Assembly: GCA_025200525.1 (NCBI GenBank)
Contig: CM045761.1
Location: forward strand, 97,750,182-97,814,181
From: Camellia lanceoleosa
Taxonomy: Eukaryota; Streptophyta; Magnoliopsida; Ericales; Theaceae
Direction: 5' to 3'
Length of the DNA: 64,000 nucleotides
This document shows, one piece after another, positions 21,400-30,800 of this stretch. The notes beneath the pieces were generated by a model. It did not search any database, was not told the DNA's origin, and saw only the letters and a list, made by a program, of their open reading frames with translations. Every line of letters starts with the position of its first letter. The first letter of the stretch is position 1. Position numbers and translations under genes: made by a program.

Positions 21400-22378
21400 T
21401 GAAAACGACGAGGACGAAATTCCTCCGGTTTTGCAACGACTAATTGAACAAGAGCAAGAGAGGTTTGTTAAACCCTTAATGGATGAAATCACGACTGTGA
21501 ACATTGGTACTGAGAAGGACCCGCGGCTGGTCCAGATCGGGTCCACGTTGTCTTCGGAGGAACGCGAGCGCTTAGTCGCTTTATTAAAAGATTTCAAAGA
21601 TGTTTTCGCGTGGTCCTACGAAGACATGCCTGGAATCGATCCTGAGATTGTACAGCACCGGATCCCTCTTGACCCCGAGGCCCGACCTGTCAAACAGAAG
21701 CTGAGAAGAATCCGCCCTGATTGGGCCATTAAAATCAAAGAAGAGGTCACCAAACAGATTGACGCCGGCTTCCTGCTGGTATCCGAATACCCGACTTGGT
21801 TAGCCAACATTGTTCCAGTGCCAAAGAAGGATGGCAGAATCTGGGTATGTGTGGATTTCAGGGATTTGAACAAAGCCAGGCCGAAAGATGACTTTCCCTT
21901 GCCGCATATCGACGAGTTGGTAGATTTCACAGCGGGGCATGCTTTGCTCTCATTCATGGATGGCTTTTCAGGCTATAATCAGATAGTAATGGCACCCGAA
22001 GACCGGAGAAGATCGCTTACCATCCGTGTGGGGTACGATACATGAGTAATGCCGCTTGAAATTTGAAGAATGCCGGGCTACATATCAACGGGCGCAACCA
22101 CAATATTACATGACATGATCCATAAAGAGGTTGAGGTGTATGTGGGCGACATGATTGTCAAGTCCAAAGAAAGAAAGGGCCACTACACCTTTGCAAAAGT
22201 TTTTCCAAAGGATCGAGAATTTCTGCGGTTGAATCCTCAAAATGCACATTTGGTGTTACAAATGAAAAATGTGGGATTTCGACACACAAAGGGCATCGAA
22301 GTCGACCCTTCCAAAATCAAGGCCATCTTAGAAATGCCACCACCAAGGATCAAAAGGAGGTGCGAGGCTTTCGGGTAA
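21359..22378 (+). pseudogene. Reverse transcriptase, element B (active site mutated)
   Basis: RT copies the element RNA. The frame differs by +1 from the protease frame. The N-terminal part has DVFAWSYEDMPGIDP, the palm start PVPKKDGRIWVCVDFRDLNKA and FMDGFSGYNQI (first catalytic Asp, near 21955). A TGA at 22043 and a short corrupt stretch interrupt it. The second half resumes at about 22070. Its active site reads YVGD at 22139-22150, where C keeps YVDD, so a catalytic Asp is lost. Further indels break the thumb (22180-22380). The enzyme cannot be active. Confidence 0.88.
21360..21383 (+). other. Splice-acceptor-like site at protease/RT junction
   Basis: A T-rich tract, TGCTTAAATCAG, with AG at 21381-21382, sits where the reading frame changes from protease to RT. 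Ogre elements are known to splice an intron between protease and RT. No in-frame donor could be fixed by eye. Confidence 0.35.
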
Positions 22379-22422
22379 AGTGCAATTCATAAGGCGGTTT
22401 ATCTCAAAACTAACCTTAACTT

Positions 22423-23412
22423 GTGAACCACTTTTTGGTCTCTCAAGAAAGGAAAGAAGTTCCATTGGGACGGCCGATGCCAAGGCTGCGTTTGAACAGA
22501 TTAAAGAGTATCTCTGAGACCGCCGTGTTGTCACCACCAAAGCCGAAGCCGTTGATATTATACACAAGAATCGAGGCTACAATGGGCTGTATGCTCGCAC
22601 AAAAGTCGGAAGATAAAGTGGAAAGGGCCATCTACTATCTGAGCAAGAAGATGCTGGATTACGAGACCCGCTACACTCCGCTGGAGAAGGCTTGTTTAGC
22701 CTTGGTATGGGCTACTAGGAAGCTACGGCACTACCTGTTAGCTCACTCTGTAATGTTGGTTTCACAACTTGATCCCATCAAATATCTTTTCGAGAAACCA
22801 GCACTTACTGGTAGGCTAGCTCGTTGGCTACTGTTGCTCTCTGAATTTGATCTCAAGTATGTGACGCGCAAGTCCGTAAAAGGGAGAGCAGTGGCAGAGT
22901 TCCTTGCCGACCACCCGGTTGAAGGGGATGAAGCGGTTGAGTACCTATTCCCAGATGAAGATATTCTGCACATCGAAGATGAAACTTGGACGATGTACTT
23001 TGACGGAGCGTCAAATCAATACGGGTATGGGATAGGGGTGTTGCTGATAGCGCCTGACGATTCCCGTATCCCTTTAGCATTTAAGCTCCGGTTCAAAGTC
23101 TCGAACAATGAGGCAGAATATGAGGCATGTATTGCCGGTTTAGAAGCTGCCCTAGAACTAGGGGCGAGGCGATTGGACGTCATTGGAGATTCGAACCTAG
23201 TTGTCTCTCAAGCGAAAGGAGACTGGAAAGTCAAGGAGGAGAAGATGATAATTTACCATCAGACCTTGGATTTATTAATCCCTCGGTTTGAAAAGCTAAA
23301 TTTCACTCACCTAGTAAGAGAGAACAACAGGTTTGCAAATTCGCTAGCAACTCTATCTTCCATGATAGACATCCCCTCTGGGGTCCGGATGCGTCCAGTC
23401 ATCATTGACTAG
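22423..23412 (+). CDS. RNase H plus archaeal-type RNase H, element B
   Basis: Two RNase H domains degrade the RNA of the RNA-DNA hybrid. The retroviral-type domain covers about 22540-22920 (GCMLAQKSEDKVERAIYYLSKK; HYLLAHSVMLVSQLDPIKYLF). A second, archaeal-type domain (aRNH) follows at about 22985-23350: MYFDGASNQYGYG with the first Asp, NNEAEYEACIAGL with the Glu, and VIGDSNLV with the next Asp. The last catalytic Asp, expected in ENNRFxDAL, reads N here (ENNRFANSLA). The aRNH is diagnostic of the Tat lineage. The start at 22423 is not a true start, because the region belonged to one polyprotein. A TAG ends it at 23410. Confidence 0.87.
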   Translation: MNHFLVSQERKEVPLGRPMPRLRLNRLKSISETAVLSPPKPKPLILYTRIEATMGCMLAQKSEDKVERAIYYLSKKMLDYETRYTPLEKACLALVWATRKLRHYLLAHSVMLVSQLDPIKYLFEKPALTGRLARWLLLLSEFDLKYVTRKSVKGRAVAEFLADHPVEGDEAVEYLFPDEDILHIEDETWTMYFDGASNQYGYGIGVLLIAPDDSRIPLAFKLRFKVSNNEAEYEACIAGLEAALELGARRLDVIGDSNLVVSQAKGDWKVKEEKMIIYHQTLDLLIPRFEKLNFTHLVRENNRFANSLATLSSMIDIPSGVRMRPVIID

Positions 23413-24716
23413 AAATTTGCACCTGCCTACGAATCAATCTCTGCCATAGATGAAGTGCAGGATAACAACCCTTGGTATCACGATATATGGAACTTCTTGG
23501 AAAATGAGGCATATCCACCATGGGCAAATGCCAAGGACAAGAGGGCAATCAGAAGAATGGCCGTTCAGTTTATCATCTGCGGGGGTAAGTTGTACAAAAG
23601 AGGTCATCTAGGGACGCACAAGTTGTGCGTGGAAGCCGAAGAGTCGAAGCGCCTGATGGAGGCCATCCATGGAGGAGAATATGGGGCACATATGAATAGG
23701 GTGATGCTGGCACGAAAGATTCTCAGACAAGGCTACTACTGGTCTACCATGGAGGAAGATTGTATCGGCTTTGTTCGGCGATGCCACAAATGCCAGATTC
23801 ACGCAAACCGCATGAACATCCCGCCGTCAAAGTCAGACAAAGATGACGTCGCCATGGCCATTTTCAGTTTGGGGGATCGATGTGATTGGAGCTGTAACCC
23901 CGAAGGGGTCGAATGGGCATGAGTTTATCTTAGTAGCAATAGACTACTTTACAAAATGGGTCGAGGCCCAATCTTATGCCGTGTTGAAGGCTTCACATGT
24001 TGCAAAGTTTATCAGAAACAACATTATCTGCCGTTATGGAGTCCCGAATGAGATCATTTCGGACAATGGTTCTCACTTCAAGAAGGAGGTGATTGATTTG
24101 CTGGAGAAGTATAATGTGGCTTTTCATAAATCGTCCACGTATCGGCCGCAGACCAACGGAGCAGTTGAGGCCGCCAACAAAAACATCAAACACATACTAC
24201 AGAAGATGGTGGAGACCTATCGGGACTGGCCAGATAAGTTGCCGTTTGCTCTGTGGGGCTACCGAACGTCAATTAGAACTTCTACCGGGGCAACTCCGTA
24301 TTCCTTGGTATATGGGATGGAGGCCGTTCTACCCATAGAGATTGAGGTTCCGTCTTTACGAAAGTCTTGCCGAGTGTCGATAGCCGAGGCAGATTAGCGA
24401 GAATGCATTCGAGGAACTCATGCTCTTTGATGAAAGGAGATTAAAAGCACTGTACCATGTCCAAGGATATCAACGTAGAATCACCTGGGCTTTTAACAAG
24501 AAGGTTAAGTCCAGGAACTTGAAGGAAGGAGATTTGGTGCTCAAAGACAACCGAGCTCCCATCCACGACCCAAGGGGCAAGTTCAGACCCAATTGGACTG
24601 GTCCTTATATCATCAAGTCTATCTGGTCAGGTGGAGCTGTGGTTCTGATGGACCTGGATGGCCTAGAGTTCTCCCAACCGATCAACATGGACAAGTTGAA
24701 GAAATATTACCCCTGA
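23413..24716 (+). pseudogene. Integrase, element B
   Basis: Integrase inserts the DNA copy into the genome. The zinc-binding part lies at about 23575-23810 (GAHMNRVMLARKI, then CHKCQIH). A +1 frame change near 23840-23880 leads to the catalytic core: GIDVIGAV (first Asp), IISDNGSH near 24050 (second Asp) and GAVEAANKN near 24160 (Glu), all present. A TAG at 24395 and another frame change precede the C-terminal domain (24420-24716), with GKFRPNWTGPYIIK and MDKLKKYY. The three frames show it is not translatable as one protein. No chromodomain follows, unlike the element at 1-3126. Confidence 0.88.
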
Positions 24717-25370
24717 GAGGCTCGTTAGGCCGAAAACCCAAAAGGGCGACCTAGGCAAAATTCAGAGCAAAAAAAAAATATATATATATATAGAAAGTAT
24801 AAAAACTGAGCTCGCAAGGTTGAAAACCCACAAAGGGCGGCCTTGGCAAAAGTTAGAGCGCAAAAGGAGAGTGAAAATACTCGAGTGAACCCAAGCCTGA
24901 ACTACGTAAGGCTTGATTCCCATCTTTGGGATACGTAGGCAGCTTCATCCTGAAGTTCAGCCATAAACTTTTCCCCGATCAACTTTGTCCATTTGATCAT
25001 CTCGGCCATCCTTGTCCATCAGCATTTATCGCAACTTTCCGTTGCCGTACAGTGCTATTCAGACTAGGGGCAACTTTCCGTTGCCGTACAGTGCCGCGGT
25101 ACCGTTCAAACAAGGGGCAACTTTCCAGTTGCTAGGATCCGGGGTTGTGCATCTCAGTGACAGATCTCAAGCGTGTCTAGTTCTGATCCATATCGAAAAT
25201 AGTTTTGAAAAGTTTTAATAAAGATGACTTTGTTCAAATAAATCTTTTTACAACTAAGACCATTTCTGGACCAAAACGGAAAATTTTCAGTACCACAACC
25301 TTCAATTTCATTGATTTCAAATAGAGTTCTCTTGCTCTTGCATACAATTGAAGTTGCTTTTTATTACATT
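24717..25370 (+). other. Element B 3' untranslated region, first part
   Basis: Non-coding sequence after integrase. A direct repeat of GAAAACCCxxAAGGGCGxCCTxGGCAAAA is at about 24734-24770 and 24819-24855, with a TA microsatellite (24778-24793) between. Three GGCAAC-TTTCC-GTTGCC hairpins follow at 25031-25132. The first block is conserved in element C (minus strand, about 39815-39995). Confidence 0.65.
25031..25132 (+). repeat. Three GGCAAC...GTTGCC hairpin repeats
   Basis: GCAACTTTCCGTTGC occurs at 25031-25045, GGCAAC-TTTCC-GTTGCC at 25069-25085, and a variant with CAGTTGC at 25116-25132. The copies are 38-48 bp apart. Each can fold into a 5-6 bp stem with a TTTCC loop. Confidence 0.7.
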
Positions 25371-26800
25371 CATAAAGAAAACTTGAAAGTACTAATAAAG
25401 CAATAAATCCGGGGCATGGTCAAGTCAAATGTCCCTGCGCCTCCCAGAGCCGGTCGAAGCCTCGATGCCAAAGTGGGCCCTCTCCGTGCCTCTTCATTAA
25501 GCCAATCCAAGCACTCATCAGACAAACTGCAACTGAAAGCGGGAGCGGCGGCCAGGACTTCTCTCGTCCTCCATGTTGTGGCATACCGCAAGAAGTTATG
25601 CGCCTCGAATCGAATGTAATCGGTACTCTATCCTTCCGCGGCAAGTCTGATTATGACCAAACTGGTGCAGAATACGGAATGGAAAGTAGAAGACACAGTG
25701 AGTCAAACCAATCAATTGGATCCCAGGTTGACGGGTCATGCTGTAACTCATCATCGGGAGATTAAGCCAAGGGCACCGCCAAGCAATGCGGTCTGCGGAC
25801 AAACTGCACATCCATTCAAACCACCAACCCTCATCAAGGGCGTCAACTAGGCATTGCCTGAAGAAGCAGCCACGAGCTGAATATACTGGGCAAGAGTCCA
25901 CAACCTTCAATTTATCCATTAACCACACCTGGGGAGGGATGAAAAAAATGAGAGAATAAAGAATAGAGAGAAGTATGATGAGAGAAAAAGTGAGAAAAAG
26001 GGTTTTTGTAAGAAAAACCGAGCCTGAGGGCCGAGTGATGTGAGCAAACATAAAATGTGAGATGGGGTGGGAAACATTACTTGCAATAATAGTGGGCTCC
26101 CTGCTAATTTGATCGTCTCTCGACGATAAAAGGCGTCTAAGCCCAGCAGTGTCTCAGCCAGGACCATGGCAATGCAGCTTTTGCCCTCCTTCAAGCCTTG
26201 GGCAACTTCAATCAACCGGACACTGGGCCCTCCGGAGCCAGAGACGAACAGAAAATGGGAAAGCAGACATAGACAGAGGGCGTGCCGCCGGAAGCCTTGC
26301 CAGTGATGGTTGCCGCGATCACCAGTCTCAGTAAAACGACAAACCAAGCTCGGAACATCTAATGTCCCGTCACAAATCAGAGAACGAGCATCGGGCATTG
26401 AGAGCCCACACATTCGTCCTAAGGCTTGAGCATGGCCAAAACGAAATTGGGGCAGGATCTCCTCATCGCGCTCGGATTCCATTAGAGCTTGGAAATCTTC
26501 AAAAGTGGGACACACCTCTTGCCCGCTAAAGCTAAAGACATGTGTCACCGGGTTTCAAAACCTTGCCGCGGCATGGAGAAATGAAAAATGCAGCGGGGTA
26601 CGGTGCAAAGTGAATAGTACGTTTATGCCGAAAGCCCAGAAATTCAGCTTTTCCGAGCCATCCAAGTTGTTAATCCAAGTTGCGAGATTTTGGGCAAGAA
26701 ATTCTTCCATTTGGAGTAAATCAGTGTGGAAATGAAGGAAACCATGAAGTTGAGACCCTTTTGAAGAAGATAAGGTTGAGTGAAAGACGGATGTCAACAT
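25370..26800 (-). pseudogene. Antisense DUF7745-like gene in element B, two exons
   Basis: This gene lies opposite to the element's own genes, between integrase and the 3' LTR. Exon 1 (26800 to 26081) runs from MLTSV or the conserved MEEFL and includes FGINVLFTLHRTPLHFSFLH, QEVCPTFEDFQALMES and LIEVAQGLKEGKSCIAMVLAETLLGLDAF. One TGA (26555-26557) stands where the copy in C has Trp. The intron is 26080-25929 (GTAATG...CCCTCCCCAG) and joins Gln to Val in phase 0. Exon 2 continues with VWLMDKLK, IAWRCPWLNL and LIGLTHCVFYFPFRI. A frame change near 25600 leads to a WLNEEARRGPTLA tail that ends at about 25370. The pattern resembles the plant DUF7745/PMD-like family; function unknown. The homologue in C is at 38020-39300. 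Confidence 0.75.
25929..26080 (-). other. Phase-0 intron of the antisense gene in B
   Basis: Minus strand: CAA|GTAATG donor, a long pyrimidine tract, CCCTCCCCAG|GTG acceptor; 152 bp. Element C has the matching intron at 38656-38803, with a similar donor (TAG|GTATTG) and a weakened acceptor. Confidence 0.75.
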
Positions 26801-26814
26801 TCTGCTGGTGCTGA

Positions 26815-26935
26815 CATTTTAAGTGCCGACCGGCCATCTTTTTTGGCCGGTGGATCATATTTTGGGCCGATGGCCATTCCTCAGGGCCGGTAGCCTTTCT
26901 GCTCGGCCGGTGGTTCTCTTCCTTGCCCTATGAGC
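26815..26935 (+). repeat. CCGGCC dyad cluster in B 3' region
   Basis: GCCGACCGGCC, GGCCGGTGG, GGGCCGATGG, GGGCCGGTAG and CGGCCGGTGG follow each other every 20-25 bp. The cluster lies just upstream of the antisense gene. A matching cluster precedes its homologue in C (37880-37925). Confidence 0.65.
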
Positions 26936-27700
26936 TGTTCATTCTAGGAATTTGGAAGATCCCACCACTTTCGATACCCTCCAGTGATCAATTCTTACGA
27001 GGGCGCATCCACTTGCTTATCGAGTTGTTGCATATTTTCTTATCGAGTTGTGTTTCACTCTCTTTAAGTCTTTGTAATGTTTATCAAGGTGTACTCACAT
27101 TTGGCTAGTTTGCTGAGTCTCTTTGTTTTTCTTATCGAGTTGTAATTGGTTTACTACCTGATTATTACGATGCGATGCTTTGTTTTCAAAACACAGTTTC
27201 AATTTCAGTCACATTGTTGTGTGATGCCTTGCGATGCGATGCATAGAACGCGCAAATGTAACACCTTTTGAACAAACGGCTGTTTCATTTCCATCATATG
27301 TTTTACAAAAAACAAACGCTTTTGGGAGAAATAAAACCTGCCCGAGGCAGTGCAATGTGCTTAAACTCCTAGTAAAAAGGAAAGTAAAGCAGAAGAATAG
27401 CAGGGTAGCAGAGTGCTGGGTTTGACACCGGTAACCTCCCCCTTTCGGTCATCGTACCTTTTGCGCCCTTGTTCGGGTCAGTCATGCGATTTGGCACCTT
27501 CATCACTTAAGGCAGTCCAAGAAACTGCGCTTTCAGAACATAAACAGAGCTTCGAGTTGACCTCGTACCACAACTTTTGCGAGCAATGCTCGGGACAGGC
27601 AAAGGACGTCCCTTCCCGTATCCTTTTATATCTTGTGAATTCTCTAAATCATTTCGAGTTGCAGTACGTTGCATTCCAGCGTCGTGTTTGCCATGATCAA
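26936..27700 (+). other. Non-coding 3' region of B, nothing recognised
   Basis: I see no conserved frame or repeat here. Cytosine-poor and T-rich stretches alternate. A TCGAGTTG word recurs (27018-27046, 27137, 27551, 27655). It probably belongs to the variable 3' untranslated region of the element. Confidence 0.4.
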
Positions 27701-28322
27701 TTTCAAGCTCCCTTTTATACACATTGCATTGTATGCGTGCTCTGCTTTACTGATATGTGTTCAAGTTCCCTTTTATACACATTGCATTGTATGCGTGCTC
27801 TGCTTTATTGATATGTGTTCAAGTTCCCTTTTATACACATTGCATTGTATGCGTGCTCTGCTTTACTGATATGTGTTCAAGTTCCCTTTTATACACATTG
27901 CATTGTATGCGTGCATTGCTTTACTGATATATGTTCAAGTTCCCTTTTATACACATTGCATTGTATGCGTGCATTGCTTTACTGATATGTGTTCAAGTTC
28001 CCTTTTATACACATTGCATTGTATGCGTGCTCTGCTTTATTGATATGTGTTCAAGTTCCCTTTTATACACATTGCATTGTATGCGTGCATTGCTTTACTG
28101 ATATGTGTTCAAGTTCCCTTTTATACACATTGCATTGTATGCGTGCTCTGCTTTACTGACATGTGTTCAAGTTCCCTTTTATACACATTGCATTGTATGC
28201 GTGCTCTGCTTTACTGATATGTTTTCAAGTTCCCTTTTATACACATTGTATTGTATACGTGCATTGCTTTACTGATATGTGTTCAAGTTCCGTTTTATGC
28301 ACATTGCTTTACTGATATGTGT
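27701..28322 (+). repeat. 58-bp tandem array, about 11 copies
   Basis: The unit starts GTTCAAGTTCCCTTTTATAC and repeats exactly every 58 bp (e.g. 27759, 27817, 27875) with few substitutions (CTCTGC/CATTGC variants). The last unit is shortened and runs directly into LTR sequence at 28323. Such arrays in the 3' untranslated region of Tat/Ogre elements are known to seed satellites. Confidence 0.95.
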
Positions 28323-29821
28323 TCGAGTCCCAAGCATGATAGGAGGCATTGGCCATGCTTACATATGCTCAAAATCCATGCCATGCACTGCTGGTTTGCC
28401 GCTGCTGTCAAACTGTCCTCTGCAGGAACTTTCTGCCGATCGGCAGTTTAATGTGCCGACCGGCACTTTATTCTCAGCCGATAAGCCTCCAAACCAGCCG
28501 ATGGTCAATTTAAGAAGCCGGTGGTCATTTCCTCTGGCCGGTGGTGCAATGCAGTTCATTTGGGAGATGTTCTGGGACTTTGGGAATTTTTGGAGAGGCA
28601 GGCAAGAGAAATGTATAACAAAGCGTTGTCATGACACGGGTTTTCGAGGCAAGTCGGATCGAGCATGCATCATTCGCGTATCCCGAGGCGGGCGGCTGTG
28701 GCTACCTTTCCTTTTTGCATTTATTTGATAAATAATTAGAAATTTTGTAATAATTAATGTATTCGGACTGTAATATTTATTCGGCCCCCTCTGTGCGAGG
28801 GTGTAATTGTAATAAGTGTGCGTGAGTGGGTGTATGTCTTCTAACCCCCATTTCTTTCCCCCTTTTATTTACCTGCTTATGATGATGGATTAGGGCACGT
28901 TTATTTTAGCATACCTTATGCTATGCATGCGTGCATTCATACATTTGTTGACATGCACCGGGCTCGGTACATCATACAAACTACATTGTATTTCAATTTC
29001 CAAATTGAATACTTGTTATTTGTAGCATTTCACATGCCATGCTTAGGATAACCGAGCCTGTCTAGATCACATTCTGCATGCGATGCATTAGTCACTCTAA
29101 CATGAACTAGGACATGCATGTTTGCTAACTAGTTTATTGTTTTGGCACGGAGTACGATGTAAGTATTTTATGCTCTAGCATACCACATGCGTGTGAATGT
29201 TGCCATGACATTATGCTTACCATGCGCCTAAGTGCTTATGTGAGTTAAACTGTTTGAATGCCTGTGGATGGAGGTTGGATTGCTTGAGTTGAATAACTCA
29301 TTGAAATCCATATTTTAGCCTACTTGCGAGTAGCAATTTCAAATTGTTTTCCAAATAAACGGATATGCAATGTTTGTTTCCAAATTAGGCAATCTAGTCT
29401 ATACTTGTTTTCTGCGCGCATAACATAGTAATTCTAGGCTAATAATTGGAATAAGAACACATAAAGTTTTCAAAATCGGATATCACAGTTAGTAGAGGCC
29501 GGTCTTCGGACCGGGCGAAAGGGGGTGCTCATAACTGACCTTCCCCGATCGTACCTAAGCTCCCGAGCCAAGACCACTTTGGTGATGACGGACATGTGGC
29601 CTTCGGCACCGAGTCAGGGTTTCCTAAATTTCCCATTTTAAAAATATTTAGGTGGCGACTCTGTATCTGGCAAAGCAGTCCATGTTTGGCACTACTTTTC
29701 AAAACAAAATCTGTTTTCTCAAACGATTTGCCAGAGTTGGACTCTTTGGTTTAGATTAAGAACCGCAACAAACAAAAAGGGAGTCCGAATTGTAGCATAG
29801 AGGCCCACGGGCGCGTCTACA
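28323..29821 (+). mobile_element. 3' LTR of element B, truncated at its 5' side
   Basis: Sequence from 28323 matches 14790 onward of the 5' LTR to its end, nearly base for base. The first ~2.4 kb, including U3, TATA box and donor, are missing and the 58-bp array abuts directly. The 3' terminus TCTACA and the TSD GCAGG are intact, so the loss happened after insertion. Confidence 0.93.
29499..29514 (+). other. LTR hairpin 2 with cUUCGg loop (element B 3' LTR)
   Basis: CCGGTC-TTCG-GACCGG, identical to the 5' LTR copy at 15972-15987. Confidence 0.8.
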
Positions 29822-29826
29822 GCAGG

Positions 29827-30020
29827 TCTCTGGATGGTCAGGCTTGAAAAACTACTGTTTTGGTCCAAAAACAAGGCACAAGGTTTGTAGGTTTCTAAGG
29901 CTCAAAACTGAGGTTTTTTTGCCGAGAAAATCGAACATTTAGACAAGCGTGTAAATTCAGCATTGGGTGATCAATCAGTGGTGCCCAAGTCTTAAGGGCA
30001 GTCAAAATAGGGTGTCTACA
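29827..30020 (-). mobile_element. Minus-strand Tat LTR, piece 3 (5' terminus)
   Basis: This piece resumes the split LTR after the right TSD of B (29822-29826). It ends, plus sense, GGGTGTCTACA at 30020, the reverse complement of TGTAGACACCC. The PPT of the minus-strand element adjoins at 30021. Confidence 0.85.
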
Positions 30021-30036
30021 GTTGCCCCTCTTTAAG
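30021..30036 (-). other. Polypurine tract of element C
   Basis: Minus strand reads CTTAAAGAGGGGCAAC directly before the TGTAGAC LTR start. This is the expected plus-strand primer. Confidence 0.7.
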
Positions 30037-30439
30037 AGAGCTCGGAGTCATGAAATGACGTGAGTGAACGTGAAAGCCCAAAGACGACCCATTTTGACAA
30101 GGCTGTAAGACTTGGGCAAACAATCAAGACATAAAATAAATTGGTTGAACTCACAAGCTACCTATGTATCCCATTGCAAGGAAACAAACCAGCATAGTTC
30201 AGGGGCAAGATGCAAATGACATGCACAAAGGATATACTTTAAAAACTGGATTGACACGCTTCATGAAGCCGATTTTTTGAAACCCCATGATCACGGAAGA
30301 TGATACAATAAGCAATAACAAGATAATCGCAAATAAATTCAATCACGTTTCACGTGGAAAGAAATAAAAACACACTCTAACCACTTCGAAATCACGAGAA
30401 GAGGAGAAAAACCGCTCAAGGTCGTGCCTCTGCACACCT

Positions 30440-30800
30440 TGAGATGATACGAAAAGTATGAGATTGTGAGATAGATACACAAGGTAGTAAGAGTGCGCAA
30501 TAGATGCACACTACAAATTGATTGTGCAATAGATGCACGAAGTGAATGAGTGTGATAGATGCACAAAGTAGCGAAAGCATGTGATACATGCACAATGGAA
30601 CAAAAGTGTGCGATAGATGCACAATGTGAGAGTGTGCGATAGATGCATAAAGTGATGAAAGCGTGCGATAGATGCACAATGTAACAAAAGTGTGCGATAG
30701 ATGCATAATGTGAGAGTGTGCGATAGATGCACAAAGTGACGAAAGCATGCGATAAATGCACAATGTGACAAAAATATGCGATAGATGCACAATGTGAGGA
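30440..30800 (-). repeat. Tandem array of 26-29 bp units in an ~84-bp higher-order pattern
   Basis: The core GCGATAGATGCACAA recurs about twelve times. Three unit types alternate (followed by TGTGAGAGT, AGTGA(T/C)GAAAGC or TGTAACAAAAGT), giving a period near 84 bp. Because 84 is a multiple of three, several minus-strand frames stay open with His/Ile-rich repeats; I do not regard these as genes. The array lies in the 3' untranslated region of C, near the PPT. Confidence 0.85.

Larger units (their letters stand above)
12350..29821 (+). mobile_element. Tat-lineage Ty3/Gypsy element B, 17.5 kb
   Basis: The element starts TGTAGACACC at 12350 and ends GCGTCTACA at 29821. It is flanked by perfect duplications GCAGG (12345-12349 and 29822-29826), which proves a single insertion into the minus-strand LTR. 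Order is 5' LTR, PBS for tRNA-Arg, leader, gag, protease, RT, RNase H, archaeal-type RNase H, integrase, antisense DUF7745-like gene, tandem array and partial 3' LTR. The dual RNase H and the PBS place it in the Tat/Ogre lineage. The 3' LTR has lost its first ~2.4 kb and the PPT. The remaining LTR parts are very similar, so B is younger than C. Confidence 0.93.

Noticed and set aside
27413..27869. Plus-strand frames with a repeated LLYTLHCMRALLY pattern
   Set aside because: This is translation of the 58-bp array; no independent sign of coding.
27701..28322. CRISPR-like array
   Set aside because: Units are contiguous 58-bp tandem copies without unique spacers, in plant DNA.
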